Source of the DNA: Nocardiopsis trehalosi NBRC 14201
GTDB taxonomy: Bacteria; Actinomycetota; Actinomycetes; Streptosporangiales; Streptosporangiaceae
Length of the DNA stretch: 47,551 nt
Assembly: GCF_001552555.1 (NCBI RefSeq)
Contig: NZ_BCRK01000025.1
Coordinates: 1-47,551, forward strand
Direction: 5' to 3'
The first letter of the stretch is position 1. Each line of letters begins with the position of its first letter. The position numbers were made by a program, and so were the translations under genes. Shown here piece after piece: positions 44,595-47,551 of the stretch. The notes under the pieces are model-generated. The model searched no databases. It saw nothing but the letters and a program-made list of their open reading frames with translations, and had not been told where the DNA came from.

Positions 44595-45512
44595 TCAGCC
44601 GTCGCCGCGTTCGCGGTCGGCGAGGTAGCGTTCGAGTTCGGCGCCCAGTTCGTCGGCCGTGGGCAGCGCGGACTCGTCGCCGGTGAAGAGGGCGTCGGCG
44701 CCGTCGGCGTCCTCGCGGGCGGACATGAAGTCGTCGTACTGGCGCTCCAGGTTGGCGACCACGCGCTGCACCTCCTCGGAGGCCGCGACCTGCTGCGCGA
44801 TCTCGGCGTCGGTCTCCTCGGCGGTGGTCCGCAGGGACTCCGCCGTGAGCGCCAGGCCCGTGGCGCCGGCCACGTGCTCGACGGCGGCGATGGCGGCGCG
44901 CGGGTACTCCGACTGGGCCAGGTAGCTGGGCACGTGGACGGCGTAGCCGAGGACGTCGTGCCCGGCCTGGCCCAGCCGGTACTCCAGCAGCGCGGCCGCG
45001 CTGCCGGGCACGCTGACCTTGCCGATCCACGGCGAGTGGCCGGTGACCAGTTCGGGGCGGCTGCCGTGCGCGGTGACGGTGACCGGGCGCGTGTGCGGGA
45101 CGGCCATGGGGATGCCGTGCACGCCCACGGTGAGGGTGACCGAGAAGCGCTCGACCAGCCCGCGGACCGCGGCGGCGAAGCCCTCCCATTCGAGGTCGGG
45201 TTCGAGGCCGTTGAGCAGCAGGAACGGGGTGCCCTCGGCGTCGTGCGCCTGGGACAGGGTGAGTTTGGGCGCCTCGTAGTCGGTGTAGGCGTTCTCGACG
45301 AACGTCATGACCGGGCGGCGGGAGCGGTAGTCGAGCAGCCGGTCGACGTCGAAGGCGGCGACCTCCTCGGCGGAGGAGGCCGCGAGGAGCGCTTCGGCGG
45401 TCTGGCGGCCGACCGAACCGGCGTCCACGAACCCGTCGAGGACGACCAGCATCACCGACCCGGCGACGTCGACGCCCGGGGCGAGCTCGTAGAGGTCTGC
45501 GGGGTTCCGCAC
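44595..45512 (-). CDS. PAC2-family protein
   Basis: A 305-residue protein of the PAC2 (proteasome assembly chaperone 2) family. Characteristic stretches: LYELAPG ... VMLVVLDGFVDAGSVGRQTAEAL at the start, FEN-like VENAYTDYEAPKLTLS, LEPDLEWEGFAAAVRGLVERF, and GYAVHVPSYLAQSEYPRAAIAAVEH. In actinobacteria its role is unproven; archaeal and eukaryotic relatives bind proteasome parts. GTG 45512 lies 9 bp after GGAGA; another GTG at 45536 adds 8 residues. Operonic with pyrD. Confidence 0.9.
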   Translation of the reverse strand: MRNPADLYELAPGVDVAGSVMLVVLDGFVDAGSVGRQTAEALLAASSAEEVAAFDVDRLLDYRSRRPVMTFVENAYTDYEAPKLTLSQAHDAEGTPFLLLNGLEPDLEWEGFAAAVRGLVERFSVTLTVGVHGIPMAVPHTRPVTVTAHGSRPELVTGHSPWIGKVSVPGSAAALLEYRLGQAGHDVLGYAVHVPSYLAQSEYPRAAIAAVEHVAGATGLALTAESLRTTAEETDAEIAQQVAASEEVQRVVANLERQYDDFMSAREDADGADALFTGDESALPTADELGAELERYLADRERGDG

Positions 45513-45642
45513 GGGGAAGGGTCTCCATTCGCACACGGTGGATCGGCGCGGGCCGCGCGGGGCCGGTGGGGCGTGCCCCGCGCGCTGCCTGATTCGTCGT
45601 CCAGGATACCGACCTGGACCGTTGTGACCGGCGCCTCCCCGC

Positions 45643-47406
45643 TCACCCCGTTCGCCGGACCCGGAGGGTGCGCAGCCGGTTGAGCGCGGCGGCCACCTCG
45701 TACCGGCGCGGCACGGCGAAGTCGCCGGTGTACCCGCGGGCCAGGGCGGCCGCGCCGCCGTCGGCGACGCGGCGGTCGAGCGCGTCGAGGGCGGCGGCGA
45801 TGGTGCGGCCGGCCAGCAGGCCGTCCTCGGCGAGCAGCCGCAGCGCCAGCCCCACGCCGATGACCTGGCCTGGGTCGACGAGCTGGGTGAGGCCGCGGAC
45901 GTCGATGTCGGTCTCGCCGAAGGTGAGGACGTCCATGTCGCGGCGCTTGAGGCGGGGGCGGCCGCGCGAGCCGGCGTCGACCGAGGCGGGGTCGGCCTCG
46001 CGGGCGGCGGGCATGGCGAACGGGGCGTCGGCGCGGTCGGCGGCCAGGGCGCGGGCGCGGTCGGTGACGTCGGACGGGCGGTAGCCGTCGAGCATGACCA
46101 CCCGGTCGGCGACGTCGAAGTAGTCGCCGCTGCCGCCCATGACGAGGACGGTCGACACGCCGTGCTCCCGGTACAGCGGCCGGACGAGGTCCACGAACGG
46201 GGTGAGGGGTTCGCGGTCGCCGTGCACCAGGGCCTGCATCCGCTCGTCGCGGATCATCAGGTTGGTGGCGGTGGTGTCCTCGTCGATGAGCAGGGTGCGC
46301 GCGCCGGCCTCCAGGGCCTCGGCGGTGTTGGCGGCCTGGGAGGTGGAGCCGGAGGCGTTGTCGGTGCGGAAGTCGGCGGTGTCGGCGCCGGTGGGCAGGT
46401 TGCGGACGAACGCGCTGACGTCGGTGCGCTCGACCCGGCGGCCCTCCTCGGCGCGGATCTTGACGGCGTCGGCGCGGGTGGCGACGCGTTCGCGGCCGTC
46501 GCCGGGGACGTGGTCGTAGACGCCGCGCTCCAGCGCGTGCAGCAGCGTGGACTTGCCGTGGAAGCCGCCGCCGACGATGAGGGTCACGCCCTCGGGGACG
46601 CCCATGCCGGTGACGGTGCCGGCGTGCGGCAGGTCGACCGCCACCCGCAGGCTGTCGGGCGAGCGGAACGGGACGGGGTCGCCCTCCATCGGCAGGTCGC
46701 TCACGCCGCTGCGGCGCGGCAGCACGGCGCCGTCGGCCACGAACGCCACCAGGCCCAGGCCGGGCAGGGCGGCGCGCAGCGCGACGCTGTCCTCGACGGT
46801 GTCGGCGAGGGCGGTGGCGGCGTCGGGGTCGAGGGCGGGCCAGCGCAGGGCGTCGACCAGGTCGGGCAGGCGCTCGCAGAACTCGCGTTCGGCGGTGCGG
46901 GCGTCGATGCGGCGGCCGTGTCCCGGCAGGTCGATGCCCAGGGCGATCCGGACGGAGCCGTCCTCGCCGACCCGGCCGGCGGAGCGGTCGAGCACCTCCT
47001 GGCCGCCGGCGTCGACGCGCAGCCGCGACCCGGCCAGGCGGTGGCGGGCGCGGCGCAGGATGTGGTCGGCGGTGGCGCGGCGGCGGTCCGGGGACCGCAC
47101 GGCGTGGTCGGGCAGGCCGGCGACGGCGGCCGGAATGGCCACCGCGATGCGCGAGGGCGGGGCGAACGGGTCGGCCTGGACCCGCTGCACGGTGAGGGTG
47201 GCGGCGCCGAGGTCCCAGTCGCCGGTGAGCGCCCGGTAGCGGCCGTAGGGGGCGCCGTCCATGCGCCGCAGCTCGTCGGCGAGCCGGTCGAGGTCGCGGA
47301 CCCCCCGGATCTCGGGGGGCGCGCCGCGGTCGGGACGGCCGCCGCCGCGCCCCCGGTATTCGGCGCGTCCTCCGCGGTGATGCTCACGGCCCTGGCCTGC
47401 GGGCAT
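45643..47406 (-). CDS. Predicted ABC-class P-loop ATPase (PF09818 type)
   Basis: A 587-residue protein of a poorly known ATPase family annotated as predicted ATPase of the ABC class. Walker A is GGGFHGKST (279-287); a signature-like NASGSTSQAANTAEAL lies at 350-365; the Walker B region is TLLIDEDTTATNLMIRD (371-387); VLVMGGSGDYFDVADRVVML follows. There are no membrane helices and no transporter partner. The N-terminal 35 residues are Gly/Arg-rich. ATG 47406 follows GGAAGGAGA by 8 bp. It is 130 bp upstream of the PAC2 gene, possibly with its own unit. Function unknown. Confidence 0.88.
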   Translation of the reverse strand: MPAGQGREHHRGGRAEYRGRGGGRPDRGAPPEIRGVRDLDRLADELRRMDGAPYGRYRALTGDWDLGAATLTVQRVQADPFAPPSRIAVAIPAAVAGLPDHAVRSPDRRRATADHILRRARHRLAGSRLRVDAGGQEVLDRSAGRVGEDGSVRIALGIDLPGHGRRIDARTAEREFCERLPDLVDALRWPALDPDAATALADTVEDSVALRAALPGLGLVAFVADGAVLPRRSGVSDLPMEGDPVPFRSPDSLRVAVDLPHAGTVTGMGVPEGVTLIVGGGFHGKSTLLHALERGVYDHVPGDGRERVATRADAVKIRAEEGRRVERTDVSAFVRNLPTGADTADFRTDNASGSTSQAANTAEALEAGARTLLIDEDTTATNLMIRDERMQALVHGDREPLTPFVDLVRPLYREHGVSTVLVMGGSGDYFDVADRVVMLDGYRPSDVTDRARALAADRADAPFAMPAAREADPASVDAGSRGRPRLKRRDMDVLTFGETDIDVRGLTQLVDPGQVIGVGLALRLLAEDGLLAGRTIAAALDALDRRVADGGAAALARGYTGDFAVPRRYEVAAALNRLRTLRVRRTG

Positions 47407-47551
47407 GGTGGTGGTCTCCTTCCGGTGCCCGCCGCGCGGCGCGGCGGGCGGTCGCTGCGGGCTCGATGGTAGGCGGGCGGGCGCGCGGCGGGGCGCCGCC
47501 ACCCCGGTGCCGGGGCTCCCCCGCCGCCCCCCTTCCCGGGCCCGCGGCGGG

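Overview
The window is chromosomal DNA of a high-GC actinomycete (roughly 73-75% G+C by eye, many GTG/TTG starts, short stop/start overlaps such as GTGA and ATGA). Phosphatidylinositol mannoside genes, a cvnABCD conservon and a Thermobifida-type CelR regulator with its 14-bp operator point to Nocardiopsaceae (Nocardiopsis, Streptomonospora, Thermobifida). I saw no insertion sequence, prophage, CRISPR array, tRNA or rRNA. The genus is an inference.

Region 1 (12-14214, almost all on the minus strand) is the conserved actinobacterial housekeeping run. In transcription order it is HIT protein, DCC protein, pgsA, patA, pimA, LemA-like protein, pdxS, pdxT, yebC, DUF4282 protein, ruvC, ruvA, ruvB, yajC, apt and relA, followed by a cupin gene. 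It covers phospholipid and PIM synthesis, pyridoxal phosphate synthesis, Holliday-junction resolution and the stringent response. secD and secF, normally between yajC and apt, are absent; only about 100 bp with a hairpin lie there.

Region 2 (14303-17772) holds terC, a DUF885 peptidase-like gene and a divergent cyclase gene. Region 3 (17836-22794, minus) is the conservon cvnA-B-C-D: a membrane kinase, a Roadblock protein, a DUF742 protein and a small GTPase.

Region 4 (23285-26786) has a secreted coiled-coil VanY-type peptidase, a degenerate FAH-fold protein, a 71-aa zinc-knuckle protein and celR. Region 5 (26856-31604, minus) is the cellobiose operon cebE-cebF-cebG-bglC. A perfect 16-bp CelR/CebR palindrome abuts its promoter, and a large hairpin sits between cebE and cebF.

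Region 6 (31870-40593) is rich in methionine genes: the metN-metI-metQ importer behind a long leader, and metE under a cobalamin riboswitch whose leader also carries a 12-codon reading frame overlapping the metE start. Between them lie a second secreted coiled-coil peptidase (HxxGxAxD / HxH zinc motif), a tiny membrane protein and a DUF3558 protein. Region 7 (40822-47406) has a lipoprotein polysaccharide deacetylase, a DUF6461 protein, pyrD, a PAC2-family protein and a large ABC-class ATPase of unknown role. Strong GC-rich hairpins without a T-tract separate most transcription units.
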